Source: Geosporobacter ferrireducens | GTDB lineage: Bacteria; Bacillota; Clostridia; Peptostreptococcales; Thermotaleaceae | Length of the DNA stretch: 64,000 nt | Reading direction: 5' to 3' | NCBI RefSeq assembly: GCF_001750685.1 | Contig: NZ_CP017269.1 | Coordinates: 1,777,416-1,841,415 of the forward strand | In this document: piece by piece, positions 8,685 to 17,355 of the stretch | How the letters are laid out: each line of letters opens with the position of its first letter | Numbering within the stretch: position 1 is the first letter of the stretch | The notes under the pieces: model-generated | What the model saw: the letters and a program-made list of their open reading frames with translations, nothing else | What the model was told of the DNA's origin: nothing | The model's database searches: none | Position numbers and translations under genes: made by a program

Positions 8685-10295
8685 TTATACTTTGAAGCGG
8701 CCTGACATCGCCTGCAAATCCTTTGACAGTTTTGTCAAACTTTGGCTGGCCGATGCTATTTCCTGCATTGCAGCAGTCTGCTCCTCTGCTAATGCAGATA
8801 CATTTTGGATCTCTTCTGATACATCTTTACTTTTCTGTTGAATGATATTGGTAGATGCAGCTATATTTTGACTCCCTTGGGCGACTTCATTAATGGATGC
8901 GGTAATCATGGTCACCTGGCTGTTCATCGTACTAACAAAGTCTATAATCTCATGCAAGGCTTTGCCTGCATGATTGACCGTTTCGGTTCCGCCTTGAACG
9001 ATCTCACTATCTTCCTTCACTGCACGGTTTGTCTCCACAAGCTGGTATTGAATCTCTTGGATTAAATTGTTAATTTCCATGGTAGATTCTTTAGAGCTTT
9101 CTGCAAGCTTTCTAATCTCATCTGCTACCACAGCAAACCCTTTTCCGGCTTCTCCTGCTCTTGCCGCCTCAATCGAAGCATTGAGGGCTAAAAGATTTGT
9201 TTGGTCTGCAATGGATTGTATGGTTTTCAGAATTTCATCCATTTTAGATGAACTCCTATTGATTTCATCTAAAGATACATTTACTTTTCGACTGCTTTCT
9301 CCTAAATCAACCATGCTTTGCATTGCATTTTTCACTTCTTCTTCACCGGTTAAAGCACTTTTATTTGCTTCTTGACTTAAATGCTGGATTTCTTCTGCAT
9401 TTCCTAAAATTTCCTGAAGGCTGGCCGCCACTTGCTGTATCGCAGATGTGGCGCTTAATACTTCCTGCAATTGCTCTTCCGCATTTTTTGCCACTTCTAA
9501 AGAAGAAACTGCAACACTTTCTGATGCATCGGCTGATTGCTGGGAGATATCCAACAGGGCTGCTGCTGAGTTAGCCACTTGCTGTGCCGAATTTTGAGAA
9601 GAACGAATTAACCCTTTTAAATTTTCTGCTGTGCCCAGCAAAGCATTTCCCAGCTTTTCTTCTGCAGTACTGACCGCTTGCATATCAATGGTAGCAGCGA
9701 AAACACCCTTAAATTCTTCGCCATGATAATAAGGAACCGCCATGACGATGGCTAATTTATCTGTTGTTTTTGAGATAACAATATCAGAGGTCTGAGGCTT
9801 ACCCGTCTTTTTTGCGTTTAGAAAATAGTCCCGATCCCCATTATACATTAAATTCTTTCCTAATGTATTGTATATTTGCTGCCCCGATGCATCGGTAATA
9901 AAAAACACCGCGATTTCTTTGTATTTTGATAACATATGTTTTTGTTTTTCATTGACTGCTTCGATGCAGTAGTCATTTTGGTAATAGATTTTTGTTAACT
10001 GGATGATCAGTGCTTCAATTTTATTCAAATTTTTCCTTGTATTGGCTCCCATGGAAATCCCTATACATAGATTTCCTTTTGCCATTTCCTCTATAGCATT
10101 TACTAGGCTTTCTGTTTTTTTACGGCTCTTTATATTCTTATAGACATCGTATGTAAAGAGTAGAAAAATATATGCCGTAGAAAAAGTATAAATTAAATTC
10201 AAATCAGCTGCTTTAATATTTTTAATAATCAAAAGCAGGATAAAAGGCATCCAATAAATTGAATATTTAATACAGACGGACAATAGTTTCTGCAA
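8685..10295 (-). CDS. Methyl-accepting chemotaxis protein with N-terminal membrane anchor
   Basis: Chemoreceptor of about 536 residues. Two closely spaced membrane segments (about residues 10-26 and 32-50) come first. A region with Cache/PDC-like character follows (about 125-230, with DRDYF and a later AVPYY), and then a long signalling coiled coil with the hairpin tip around [20 protein letters not shown]. The sensor lies after the second membrane segment, so it should be cytoplasmic, unlike classic receptors. The start is taken as TTG at 10295, because GGAGGAGG lies 8 bases upstream; the frame stays open to 10313. No flagellar or che genes are nearby. Confidence 0.88.
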   Translation of the reverse strand: MQKLLSVCIKYSIYWMPFILLLIIKNIKAADLNLIYTFSTAYIFLLFTYDVYKNIKSRKKTESLVNAIEEMAKGNLCIGISMGANTRKNLNKIEALIIQLTKIYYQNDYCIEAVNEKQKHMLSKYKEIAVFFITDASGQQIYNTLGKNLMYNGDRDYFLNAKKTGKPQTSDIVISKTTDKLAIVMAVPYYHGEEFKGVFAATIDMQAVSTAEEKLGNALLGTAENLKGLIRSSQNSAQQVANSAAALLDISQQSADASESVAVSSLEVAKNAEEQLQEVLSATSAIQQVAASLQEILGNAEEIQHLSQEANKSALTGEEEVKNAMQSMVDLGESSRKVNVSLDEINRSSSKMDEILKTIQSIADQTNLLALNASIEAARAGEAGKGFAVVADEIRKLAESSKESTMEINNLIQEIQYQLVETNRAVKEDSEIVQGGTETVNHAGKALHEIIDFVSTMNSQVTMITASINEVAQGSQNIAASTNIIQQKSKDVSEEIQNVSALAEEQTAAMQEIASASQSLTKLSKDLQAMSGRFKV

Positions 10296-10510
10296 GATAA
10301 GTTCCTCCTCCAAATTTGTTCATTTCATAATGAATTACTAAAAAACAATTGCTCGGCAATTTTTAAAAGCATTCTGCGGTTTTATTATCCCTCTTTTCTT
10401 AATGGTCATTTGCACGTGTCGCTCTGGTATCTATTCTCTGTCCTATAAGAAAATTCCTGCTTGAAAAAACTATCCTGTTTTTCACTCAATACACTGGTTC
10501 TTATAAAATA

Positions 10511-10546
10511 AAAAGTGATCTCAAAACAACCTTTGAGATCACTTTT
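10511..10546 (-). terminator. Terminator of the GIY-YIG/DUF2087 operon
   Basis: Perfect 15-bp stem (AAAAGTGATCTCAAA and complement), 6-base loop, then TTTATTTTAT on the minus strand. Confidence 0.8.
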
Positions 10547-10582
10547 CTAACAACCTATTCATTCATAATTTTTTCAAGCCTT

Positions 10583-10933
10583 TCATCTTCTATAAAACGC
10601 TTTCTTTTCCTGTAATAGCTTTTCCTCCCAAATCATTTTTGCCAAAGCCAAGTCTTCCTTATAGTCCGTTTTTGATTCATCTTTGTCATATTCCAAATGC
10701 TCAAGAATTTCAATTGTGAAATTCCCTTCCCCAAATTCCTTCCATTCTTTTTGTAATTCCCGGTTGGGATGTGAACCGTTTTTCAGCTTAAACCGAGTGC
10801 CATTCATCGTACCTCTTAAATCTTGAGTTGCTTCAATGCAGCACTTATTATTGACCTTAGACTCTATTGCAAATACCCCCATATCCGGGCGCATTTGTTT
10901 ATACTGTTCCTTCAATTGTTTCCTTCTGTCCAT
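10583..10933 (-). CDS. Small GIY-YIG nuclease-family protein
   Basis: A 116-residue protein resembling the compact GIY-YIG family common in Firmicutes. MGVFAIESKVNNKCCIEAT takes the place of the GIY...YIG strands, and a conserved helix with LQKEWKEFGEGNFTIEILE follows. The canonical Tyr residues of GIY-YIG are not clear, so nuclease activity is uncertain. It is the last gene of a three-gene operon; its ATG lies inside the DUF2087 gene (22-base overlap), so the two are probably coupled. The ribosome site is GGAGATAGGAA. Family assignment is from recall of the overall pattern. Confidence 0.65.
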   Translation of the reverse strand: MDRRKQLKEQYKQMRPDMGVFAIESKVNNKCCIEATQDLRGTMNGTRFKLKNGSHPNRELQKEWKEFGEGNFTIEILEHLEYDKDESKTDYKEDLALAKMIWEEKLLQEKKAFYRR

Positions 10934-11235
10934 TTCCTATCTCCTTCTTTCTCATCCACTTTCTTTACAACCCAATAGTTCGCTCCGTTGGGCGTCCGTT
11001 CAAGAAATCTATGATCGATCAGCAGTCTTCTCAATATGAAATAATCTCCAAAAGTATGCCACCGGTCTATAATTTCATTGATCTCTTTTTCACTGTAAAT
11101 CCGATCATTCTCAAATTTGCTGGTCAAATAGGACAGTACAGGAATTTTTGTTCTGTTTGGCACAGGAATCTGTACTATTTTTCCAGTATCGTCTAAGAAA
11201 ATCGAAATATTAATCTTTCTCTTTCTTTTGCTCAT
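10912..11235 (-). CDS. DUF2087 domain protein
   Basis: A 107-residue basic protein. The central part (about residues 22-92, with KIPVLSYLTSKFENDRIYSEKEIN, RWHTFGDYFILRRLLID and GANYWVV segments) matches the DUF2087 pattern, a small winged-helix-like domain often fused to regulators. Here it stands alone with a short Lys/Arg-rich N-terminus. The biochemical role is unknown; DNA or RNA binding is plausible from charge and fold. It starts 3 bases after the upstream gene's stop and overlaps the GIY-YIG gene. Confidence 0.7.
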   Translation of the reverse strand: MSKRKRKINISIFLDDTGKIVQIPVPNRTKIPVLSYLTSKFENDRIYSEKEINEIIDRWHTFGDYFILRRLLIDHRFLERTPNGANYWVVKKVDEKEGDRKWTEGNN

Positions 11236-11238
11236 CTG

Positions 11239-11721
11239 TCAATATCCCATTTCTTTTAATATACTTGATAACATGCGCAACCGTTCTCCAATCAGCTCAT
11301 CATCATCGCTTAGGGCCTGGCTGAATAGTTTAATGTCTTCATTAATCTTTTCATTATCGGTGCATACCGCTACTGTCATGGCATCCCCTTGCAGCCCTAC
11401 CCGATCTATAACAGGTTTCTCCGTATCATATAGCTTCTCGTATCGATAGGCTTCTTTAAAATGAAGTTTTGCCCTGCAGACAAGAATTGCCAGATCAAGC
11501 ACACGGTGCAGGGGCAACTCTTCAGACTGCCTTGACCATTTTTCTCCTGTATATCTCCATACTTTGGCAGAAATATCCACCTTTCCCCTGTCATTCCACT
11601 GTGCTAATCCAAGGGAAAGTCCTTTTGCATCTGAATTATATGCATATCTTCCATCAACATTTTCATAGTTTTCTGAGACAATAACTGGTTTATGCTTTAA
11701 TGTAGTTGGTATTTTCATCAT
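11239..11721 (-). CDS. Conserved protein of unknown function (DUF6530-like)
   Basis: First gene of the operon, about 160 residues. I recall a conserved Firmicutes family with an NSDAKGLSLGLAQWN segment followed by KVWRYTGEKWSRQSEELP, probably DUF6530, but this number is not certain. No signal peptide, membrane segment or catalytic motif is visible. The start is ATG 11721 or the adjoining ATG 11718, because GGAGG lies 5 or 8 bases upstream; the ATG at 11733 contains the ribosome site. The presence of a dedicated operator-like repeat suggests regulated expression. Confidence 0.65.
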   Translation of the reverse strand: MMKIPTTLKHKPVIVSENYENVDGRYAYNSDAKGLSLGLAQWNDRGKVDISAKVWRYTGEKWSRQSEELPLHRVLDLAILVCRAKLHFKEAYRYEKLYDTEKPVIDRVGLQGDAMTVAVCTDNEKINEDIKLFSQALSDDDELIGERLRMLSSILKEMGY

Positions 11722-11751
11722 TATGACCTCCATCTATTTTTAAATTTTATA

Positions 11752-11779
11752 TTTACTAAATTAGTAGTTTACTAAATTA
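11752..11779. repeat. Tandem operator-like repeat downstream of the -10
   Basis: The 12-mer TTTACTAAATTA occurs at 11752-11763 and 11768-11779, a period of 16 bases. Overlapping mirrored copies of TTAGTA/TACTAA give partial dyad symmetry. It lies between the -10 and the first gene, where a repressor would block initiation or elongation. Confidence 0.55.
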
Positions 11780-11787
11780 CTAATTTT

Positions 11788-11816
11788 ATTCTAATCCTTT
11801 TTCTTTTTGGTGTCAA
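11788..11816 (-). promoter_or_regulatory. Promoter of the DUF6530-DUF2087-GIY-YIG operon
   Basis: On the minus strand TTGACA (11816-11811), 17 bases, TAGAAT (11793-11788). Confidence 0.75.
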
Positions 11817-11943
11817 TACTTCGTACCAAAATAAATCGTCTTTTCAATTCATTCAATATTGCTTATTTTGCTTAATTCATCGTAAGCGGTAAAGTAAATT
11901 ACGCAGTTCTCGCACATTAAAATTTTTATCTTAAAAATAGATT

Positions 11944-12006
11944 TTTATAAACAAATAGGGCACTAAATACGTTTAGAATGTATTTAGTGCCCTATTTGTT
12001 TATAAA
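11944..12006 (-). terminator. Long perfect hairpin after asparaginase gene
   Basis: A 27-bp perfect inverted repeat (11944-11970 and 11980-12006) with a 9-base loop, beginning 3 bases past the asparaginase stop. The core is AATAGGGCACTAAATAC. The tails are T-rich but not a clean T-run. Termination or mRNA 3'-end protection is likely; the arm length is unusual for a terminator. Confidence 0.65.
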
Positions 12007-12008
12007 CT

Positions 12009-13043
12009 CTATATTACAATGGTATGGGGAGCTTCAGGAAAATTTTTTATTAATTCAAATTCAATCTTGGTTTCTCCAACTATTTCTCCTTTATGGTTTC
12101 TGTTTTTTACCACATAATATTTTTCAAGAAGATTTAACTCTTCTTTTTTTATTAAATCAAGCTGGCGCAGTGTCTCTAATATGACCGCATTTAATATGCC
12201 GCTTCCTCCATCCTCGATTTTAAAGGTAATGCCAATCCCTTTATCCTTCAATCCTATGGCATAATAAGCACCGGCTCCTGCTTTTGCAAATAATCTATCC
12301 CCGCATATTTTCATCAAATCTGTGCATATCCGATTTGTTCCTCCGACCATTTCAGGATAAGATGTCATAGCCTCGGTTATTCTCCGAATTACTTTGCTTC
12401 GCCTGTCATCAAACAAGTCTGGTTTTGATAAGCGTGCAAAGCCTTGTGCAAATTTAAACAGAGGCAGTGCATGAACAGGGACGCCACAGCCATCAACCGC
12501 TGTAACTATCCTTTCCTCATCATATTCACAGATCTCAGATATGGTTTTCATGACTCTTTTTTGGACAGGATGGTTTTCTTGGTAATAGGTATTTAAATCC
12601 TCCTGTAGATATTTTGCAGCAATCAACATCCCTGCATGTTTTCCGGAACAGTTGCAATGTACCGTCTTCGCTTCCAACCCCTCTAGCTTTAACTGTGCTG
12701 CCGCATATTCTGCAATAGGCGGGTGCGTTCCGCACTGTAAAACTTCATCCGTTAGCCCTGCTTTAGAAAGTATACTCTGAACCCCTGCGACATGGAAGGA
12801 TTCTCCGCTATGGGAGGCACAAAATAAAGCAATTTCTCTTTCGGTTATCCCATAAGCATCCGCAGCACCGCTCTCCAGGACAGGTACAGCCTGCATAGGC
12901 TTTGCAGATGACCGTGCAAAAGTAATCCGGTCTGGATTTCCGTAATGATACAATATTTTTCCGGTATGGTCTACTACCGCAATATGACCTATATGGGTTA
13001 AATCGACTAAACTTCCCCTATAAACCTTCGCAACAACCGACAC
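12009..13043 (-). CDS. Asparaginase (bacterial asparaginase II, PF06089-type)
   Basis: About 344 residues matching the asparaginase II family of thermolabile-type enzymes, distinct from AnsA/AnsB. Recognisable stretches are FARSSAKPMQAVPVLESG, ALFCASHSGE, HCNCSGKHAGM and DGCGVPVHALPL. The reaction is hydrolysis of L-asparagine to aspartate and ammonia in the cytoplasm. The start is placed at GTG 13043, with GGGGAG 6 bases upstream; the ATG at 13049 directly abuts that site. It is divergent from the RpiR-type regulator and peptide-binding protein, which fits amino acid scavenging but is inference. Confidence 0.85.
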   Translation of the reverse strand: MSVVAKVYRGSLVDLTHIGHIAVVDHTGKILYHYGNPDRITFARSSAKPMQAVPVLESGAADAYGITEREIALFCASHSGESFHVAGVQSILSKAGLTDEVLQCGTHPPIAEYAAAQLKLEGLEAKTVHCNCSGKHAGMLIAAKYLQEDLNTYYQENHPVQKRVMKTISEICEYDEERIVTAVDGCGVPVHALPLFKFAQGFARLSKPDLFDDRRSKVIRRITEAMTSYPEMVGGTNRICTDLMKICGDRLFAKAGAGAYYAIGLKDKGIGITFKIEDGGSGILNAVILETLRQLDLIKKEELNLLEKYYVVKNRNHKGEIVGETKIEFELIKNFPEAPHTIVI

Positions 13044-13269
13044 TTTCATCTCCCCATTCTATTTTTTATATTAATAAAATTATATCATAAATTTTTAAAA
13101 TATTTACTTTATTTTTTATGTTTATTTTCACTTTTTTTATAATATTTTATAGTATTAAATATATTTTTCTTCAATATGCTCCCTTACGGGATTTGCAAAA
13201 TATCTTGCTGCTGCATTGTAATTCACAAAATTTTTGTAGTAAATACTTTAAATATTCGTAACATTTTCA

Positions 13270-13298
13270 TTGACTATCTGTAACAAATATAGTATCAT
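13270..13298 (+). promoter_or_regulatory. Promoter of the RpiR-type regulator
   Basis: TTGACT (13270-13275), 17 bases, TATCAT (13293-13298). The frame is open through this promoter, so it helps place the true start downstream at 13321. Confidence 0.6.
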
Positions 13299-13320
13299 AC
13301 ATAAAAAAGGCGGTGATCGA

Positions 13321-14202
13321 TTGCTTATTACTGATTTGATAAAGCAAAACCTTGCTGGTTTAAGCAACAAACAAAAAAAAATTGCAAGGTACCTTATTCG
13401 AAATAAAAATAAAATTGCATTTATGAGTTTAAAAGAATTAAGCAATGAACTGGAAGTTTCTGAAGTAACCATACTTAATTTCTGCAAAGCGATTAACATG
13501 GAATCTTTTACTGATTTGAAAAAAGAGTTTCAGATTTTAATCAAAGAGGAATTAAAAGTTCCCGCTAAAATGAAGTCTTCGCTTGAAGAGTTGAAGAGTT
13601 TAGAAGATGCTGTGGGGAGCACACTCCAAATACAAAAAAATAATTTTGAGTATATCATTGAAAATAATACAATCGATTCCCTGCATACTGCCAGCCAATT
13701 AATCGCTGATGCAAGTACAGTATATCTATGCGGTTTGAACATATCGAAGCTCATATGCGACTTTCTCTATCCCAGATTAAAAAGGCTCGGCATTCATGTC
13801 AGGATATTAACTTTAGATGATGTAGAAATGCTAAGCAATGAATTAATACATGCCACAGAAAAGGACCTGTTTCTCCTTATTTCTTTTCCAATTTATTCAG
13901 ATTCGATCGTAAAACTATCTCAATACTTGGCCATGCAGCAATTAAGATTTATTGCCATTACGAATAATGACCAATCTCCTATTGCACGGGAAGCCAAAGT
14001 AGTATTAAAATCAGAAAACCACTCTTTAGTTTTCTATAATTTTATATCCGCCGCCATCACCTTAGCTGAACTTCTGCTAGTTGTTTTAAGCTATGAAATG
14101 AAAGATAGAATTATTCTTGATATTAAAGCGATCGAAACCCTTCATCATTTTTTTAGAGACGAAAAGGAAAAGAAAAAAGCAAAAGGGGATACTTCTCAAT
14201 AA
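13321..14202 (+). CDS. MurR/RpiR-family transcriptional regulator with SIS domain
   Basis: About 293 residues: N-terminal helix-turn-helix (roughly 1-75, with LSNKQKKIARYL and LSNELEVSEVTILNFCKA) and a C-terminal SIS sugar-phosphate-binding domain (roughly 120-260, with STVYLCGLNISK and LFLLISFPIYSDS). The family usually senses phosphosugars. The start is TTG 13321 after GGCGGTG; the frame extends to 13270, but that stretch overlaps a promoter. It is followed 71 bases later by an oligopeptide-binding protein, so it may control peptide, glycopeptide or amino-sugar uptake. The ligand is unknown. Confidence 0.85.
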   Translation: MLITDLIKQNLAGLSNKQKKIARYLIRNKNKIAFMSLKELSNELEVSEVTILNFCKAINMESFTDLKKEFQILIKEELKVPAKMKSSLEELKSLEDAVGSTLQIQKNNFEYIIENNTIDSLHTASQLIADASTVYLCGLNISKLICDFLYPRLKRLGIHVRILTLDDVEMLSNELIHATEKDLFLLISFPIYSDSIVKLSQYLAMQQLRFIAITNNDQSPIAREAKVVLKSENHSLVFYNFISAAITLAELLLVVLSYEMKDRIILDIKAIETLHHFFRDEKEKKKAKGDTSQ

Positions 14203-14209
14203 GTATTAA

Positions 14210-14236
14210 ATTGTAGAGAAATATTGTATCTACAAT
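14210..14236. promoter_or_regulatory. Inverted repeat upstream of the peptide-binding protein
   Basis: ATTGTAGA (14210-14217) and TCTACAAT (14229-14236) are exact inverted copies 11 bases apart, 37 bases before the binding-protein start. It could be an RpiR-type operator or a short mRNA hairpin. Confidence 0.4.
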
Positions 14237-14273
14237 CAAAATAAATTTATTAATTTTCAGGGGGGAATTTTTC

Positions 14274-15911
14274 ATGACAAAAAGGCCAATTATATTTTCT
14301 TTAGTTATGCTGCTTATGGTCGCTGCTGTTTTTTCCGGTTGTGCTTCTAAGGACCTTTCACCGCAGGCCTCGGGAGAAAACAGTGGTCAGAAACCTACAG
14401 TCTTAGAGTTTAACTTGGGGGCAGATCCAAGAACGATTGATCCAAGCTTAAACGATGCTATTGACGGTAGTCATATTATTAACAATATATTCGAGGCATT
14501 AATGAGAGAAATAAACGGAAAACTCGAAAATGCAATGGCAGAAAAAGTAGATATCTCAGAAGATGGACTTGTATATACCTTTTATTTGCGGGAAGCAAAG
14601 TGGTCCGACGGTCAACCGGTAAAAGCCCAGGATTTCGAATATGGCTGGAAGCGGGTCTTAAATCCTAATACCGCCGCCCCTTACGCGCCCCATATGTTTT
14701 ATATTAAAAATGCCCAAGCATATTACGATGGAAATGCAGCTATCGATGAAGTAGGAATTAAAGCTTTAGATGAAAAAACCTTTCAAGTAACGCTCGAAAC
14801 CCCAACTCCCTATTTTCTATCACTAATTACCCGGGGTGCATTTATGCCCCTTAGACAGGATATTATAGAGCAATCTCCAGAGGGATGGATAAAAAATCCT
14901 GCTACTGCCATATCAAATGGCCCTTTTATGTTAGTAGAATATATTATGGGTGATAAGCTTGTATTAAAGAAAAATCCTAACTACTGGAATGCGGAAAAAG
15001 TACAGCTTGATCAAATTAATTGCCATATGATTATAGAACCATCTACAGCATTAACCGCCTACGAGGCTGGCGATCTTGATATCATCAATATTATGCCTAC
15101 TCAAGAAATACCAAGGCTAATGAAGGACGACCCTACTTTTAACCTTCTACCCCAGCTGGGTACATATTATCTAAATTTTAACGTTAATCAAAGCCCTACA
15201 AATGATGTCAAGGTTAGAAAGGCATTAGCATTAGCCATTGACAGAAAAGCTATCACTGAGCAGGTTAAAAAGGGAGGAGAAATTCCTGCAACCGGCTTTA
15301 ACCCGGTTGGCCTCAAAGATTCACAAGGTAATGATTTCAACCAAAAAGCCGGTACCTATGACATAAATGTCACAGGCGGAAATGTAGAGGAAGCTAAAAA
15401 ACTGTTGGCAAAAGCCGGATATCCTGATGGGAATGGCTTTCCAGAGATCACCTTATTATATAACACAAGTGAAAGCCATAAGGCCGTTTGTGAAGCCATT
15501 CAAGAAATGTGGAAGAAAAATCTCGGTATTAATGTAGCTTTAGCCAATCAAGAATGGGCTGTTTTCCAGGAAACAAGAAAGCAAGGGAACTATAATATCG
15601 CAAGAGGCGGTTATATTGGCGACTATCCAGATCCGGTAGGCCTGCTGGAGCTTTTGGTAACCAACTCAGCGAATAATGATCCCCATTGGTCCAATGCAGA
15701 ATATGATAATCTCATTAATCAATCAAGATTTGCAAAGGGTGCAGCCCGTGATGAGCTTATTTATAAAGCGCAGGAGATTCTTATGCAAGAAATGCCAATA
15801 GCACCGCTGTACTACTATACAGACCCTGTCATGGCTAAGGATTTTGTAAAAGGATGGCAGAAGAACAGCATGAGTTACTGGTATTTTGGTGGGACATCTA
15901 TCGCAAAATAG
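14274..15911 (+). CDS. Oligopeptide-binding lipoprotein (SBP family 5, OppA type)
   Basis: A 545-residue family 5 solute-binding protein. The N-terminus has a lipoprotein signal with lipobox VFSGC (Cys about residue 23). Family hallmarks are the LGADPRTIDPSL start of the mature fold, YTFYLREAKWSDGQPV, and a C-terminal EMPIAPLYYYTD. It should sit on the outer membrane leaflet and deliver peptides to an ABC permease. No permease or ATPase gene follows; a terminator comes 13 bases after the stop, so this is an orphan binding protein. The ribosome site is GGGGGG. Control by the adjoining RpiR-type regulator is likely. Confidence 0.9.
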   Translation: MTKRPIIFSLVMLLMVAAVFSGCASKDLSPQASGENSGQKPTVLEFNLGADPRTIDPSLNDAIDGSHIINNIFEALMREINGKLENAMAEKVDISEDGLVYTFYLREAKWSDGQPVKAQDFEYGWKRVLNPNTAAPYAPHMFYIKNAQAYYDGNAAIDEVGIKALDEKTFQVTLETPTPYFLSLITRGAFMPLRQDIIEQSPEGWIKNPATAISNGPFMLVEYIMGDKLVLKKNPNYWNAEKVQLDQINCHMIIEPSTALTAYEAGDLDIINIMPTQEIPRLMKDDPTFNLLPQLGTYYLNFNVNQSPTNDVKVRKALALAIDRKAITEQVKKGGEIPATGFNPVGLKDSQGNDFNQKAGTYDINVTGGNVEEAKKLLAKAGYPDGNGFPEITLLYNTSESHKAVCEAIQEMWKKNLGINVALANQEWAVFQETRKQGNYNIARGGYIGDYPDPVGLLELLVTNSANNDPHWSNAEYDNLINQSRFAKGAARDELIYKAQEILMQEMPIAPLYYYTDPVMAKDFVKGWQKNSMSYWYFGGTSIAK

Positions 15912-15924
15912 AAATACTTTAAAG

Positions 15925-15963
15925 TCCGATGCAAAAGAAATATCTTTTTCATCGGATTTTTTT
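15925..15963 (+). terminator. Terminator after peptide-binding protein
   Basis: 14-bp stem with one mismatch (15925-15938 and 15943-15956), 4-base loop, then seven T. Confidence 0.85.
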
Positions 15964-16040
15964 CATTATATCCTAATGTATACCTGCTGTTTCTGGATCA
16001 AGTTTTATCCTTTTAATTATGGAAACATAAAACACAATAA

Positions 16041-16066
16041 AAAGCACAGGCCGCAGCCTGTGCTTT
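16041..16066 (-). terminator. Minus-strand terminator without a protein gene upstream
   Basis: Perfect 11-bp stem (AAAGCACAGGC and complement) with loop of 4, T-rich only on the minus strand (TTATTGTGTTTTATG). Confidence 0.6.
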
Positions 16067-16207
16067 GAGTAAACGGAAGCAGACATAACAAAACGAAAAG
16101 AAATCCCTTGTTTATGGTTGAAAACAAGTTATCTTTACCGATTAGATATATGTCCATTAAATGAAATTTATAAATTAAGCTGCTGAAACTGTTTTAAGAT
16201 ACACAAA

Positions 16208-16234
16208 AAGAGGGTAGATTTGTCTCTCCCTCTT
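16208..16234 (-). terminator. Second minus-strand terminator-like hairpin
   Basis: AAGAGGG (16208-16214) pairs with CCCTCTT (16228-16234); on the minus strand the stem runs into five T. Confidence 0.5.
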
Positions 16235-16341
16235 ATATATTTCTAACATATATTCATATCCCGTCAACAAGAGTTTCCTTAAAATAGGCAGACCAATCCC
16301 GATTACCCTGCACACAGGCAGAGCCTTTAAGCACTATTAAA

Positions 16342-16389
16342 TTAGTCACATAAAGTGTTTAATCGGATTCTAATCATATAAATACCCAT
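16342..16389 (-). CDS. Possible 15-codon leader peptide
   Basis: ATG at 16389, 10 bases after GGAGGG, encodes MGIYMIRIRLNTLCD then TAA. It is the first start in the minus-strand transcription unit from the promoter at 16454-16426. Downstream on the same strand a 26-codon GTG frame (16334-16254, ending YFKETLVDGI) has no ribosome site. Either could be a remnant of a larger gene. Nothing else supports translation. Otherwise the 15912-16612 gap holds only the terminators, promoters and operator listed separately. Confidence 0.2.
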   Translation of the reverse strand: MGIYMIRIRLNTLCD

Positions 16390-16425
16390 TTTAAAGCAAC
16401 CCTCCATTCATTTAAACTCATCATT

Positions 16426-16454
16426 ATATTATCATATATCGTTATCTTTTACAA
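16426..16454 (-). promoter_or_regulatory. Minus-strand promoter divergent from tetR
   Basis: TTGTAA (16454-16449), 17 bases, TAATAT (16431-16426) on the minus strand, directed toward the hairpins at 16208-16234 and 16041-16066. Confidence 0.5.
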
Positions 16455-16522
16455 TAGCATGTTGAATTAAGCTATCTGAGACTGCTTCAAACCAAAGTCT
16501 TGACATCCAGATAAATTTTTCC

Positions 16523-16551
16523 TTGACTTTTAGGGAATAATTATCTATACT
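16523..16551 (+). promoter_or_regulatory. tetR promoter
   Basis: TTGACT (16523-16528), 17 bases, TATACT (16546-16551). Confidence 0.8.
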
Positions 16552-16557
16552 AATCAT

Positions 16558-16570
16558 ACCGACCGTCGGT
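16558..16570. promoter_or_regulatory. TetR-type operator
   Basis: ACCGACCGTCGGT is a 13-base palindrome around a central C and matches the ACCGAC/GTCGGT half-sites typical of TetR/AcrR self-regulated promoters. It begins at the expected transcription start, so binding would block initiation. Confidence 0.8.
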
Positions 16571-16612
16571 TTGTTCGTTATAGATAATCTGAATGCTTTA
16601 AGGAGGTATCTT

Positions 16613-17284
16613 ATGACAATGCTGCAGGAAAATGACGTTAAGCAGGAACTGCTTAATGCTGCTATGGAGCTTTTCTCTGAAAAAGGATATGACCATACTT
16701 CGGTAAATGCCATTATTGAGAAGGTAGGGGTTTCAAAAGGGGCCTTCTACCATTACTTCAAATCAAAAGAAGATGTGCTGGAAGCAGTGGTAGCGCAGTA
16801 TATTGAAAAAGAAATCCAAATTACGCATACAATTGCAGAAAATCATCGTTTAAATGCAATAGAAAAAGTTAGTAAACTGATCGGCGAAGTACTTGGATAT
16901 AAAGCCTTAACCCTGAAAAAACGCCTAAAGATTTCTAGCTTTTTCCAAGATGCAGGAAATGTAAAATTCCAGCGTAAAGTGGTAGAAAGCAAATTTAAAC
17001 TATTGCACCTGCCCTACAGAACCATTATTGAGCAAGGAATTCAGGAAGGCACCTTCCATATTTTTTACTTGGAAGAAACCATAGAACAAATCATGCATAT
17101 GATTGTGATTCTAAATTCAGCTGTCACTAGGCTGGCTGCCGATATTGAAAAAAGACCTGACAACATCAAAATGATTAAACAAAAGATTGAAGCTTATGGA
17201 GATACAATTGAAAGAATCCTCGGAGTACAAAAAGGCTCAATCAATCTTTCGGAAATTATTAAGATATTTGAAAAACAGCTATAG
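16613..17284 (+). CDS. TetR/AcrR-family transcriptional regulator
   Basis: A 223-residue TetR-family repressor. The DNA-binding domain is at residues about 8-55, with LLNAAMELFSEKGYDHTSV and VSKGAFYHYFKSKEDVLEAV. The remainder is a helical ligand-binding domain that I cannot match to a ligand. The start ATG 16613 has AAGGAGG 6 bases upstream; the in-frame TTG at 16571 follows the operator and lacks a ribosome site. It likely represses itself and the enzyme 71 bases downstream through the operator at 16558-16570. Neighbouring TetR genes are typical of inducible resistance or detoxification functions. Confidence 0.92.
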   Translation: MTMLQENDVKQELLNAAMELFSEKGYDHTSVNAIIEKVGVSKGAFYHYFKSKEDVLEAVVAQYIEKEIQITHTIAENHRLNAIEKVSKLIGEVLGYKALTLKKRLKISSFFQDAGNVKFQRKVVESKFKLLHLPYRTIIEQGIQEGTFHIFYLEETIEQIMHMIVILNSAVTRLAADIEKRPDNIKMIKQKIEAYGDTIERILGVQKGSINLSEIIKIFEKQL

Positions 17285-17355
17285 GCTAAATGATTATGTA
17301 CAACATCAATTAGATTCCTTTATCCTTTAAGAGCAAATTTGAGGAGGTATATCCT

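Noticed and set aside
16432..16713. Minus-strand 93-codon frame across the tetR start
   Set aside because: It overlaps the tetR promoter, operator and coding start and has no ribosome site or recognisable content.
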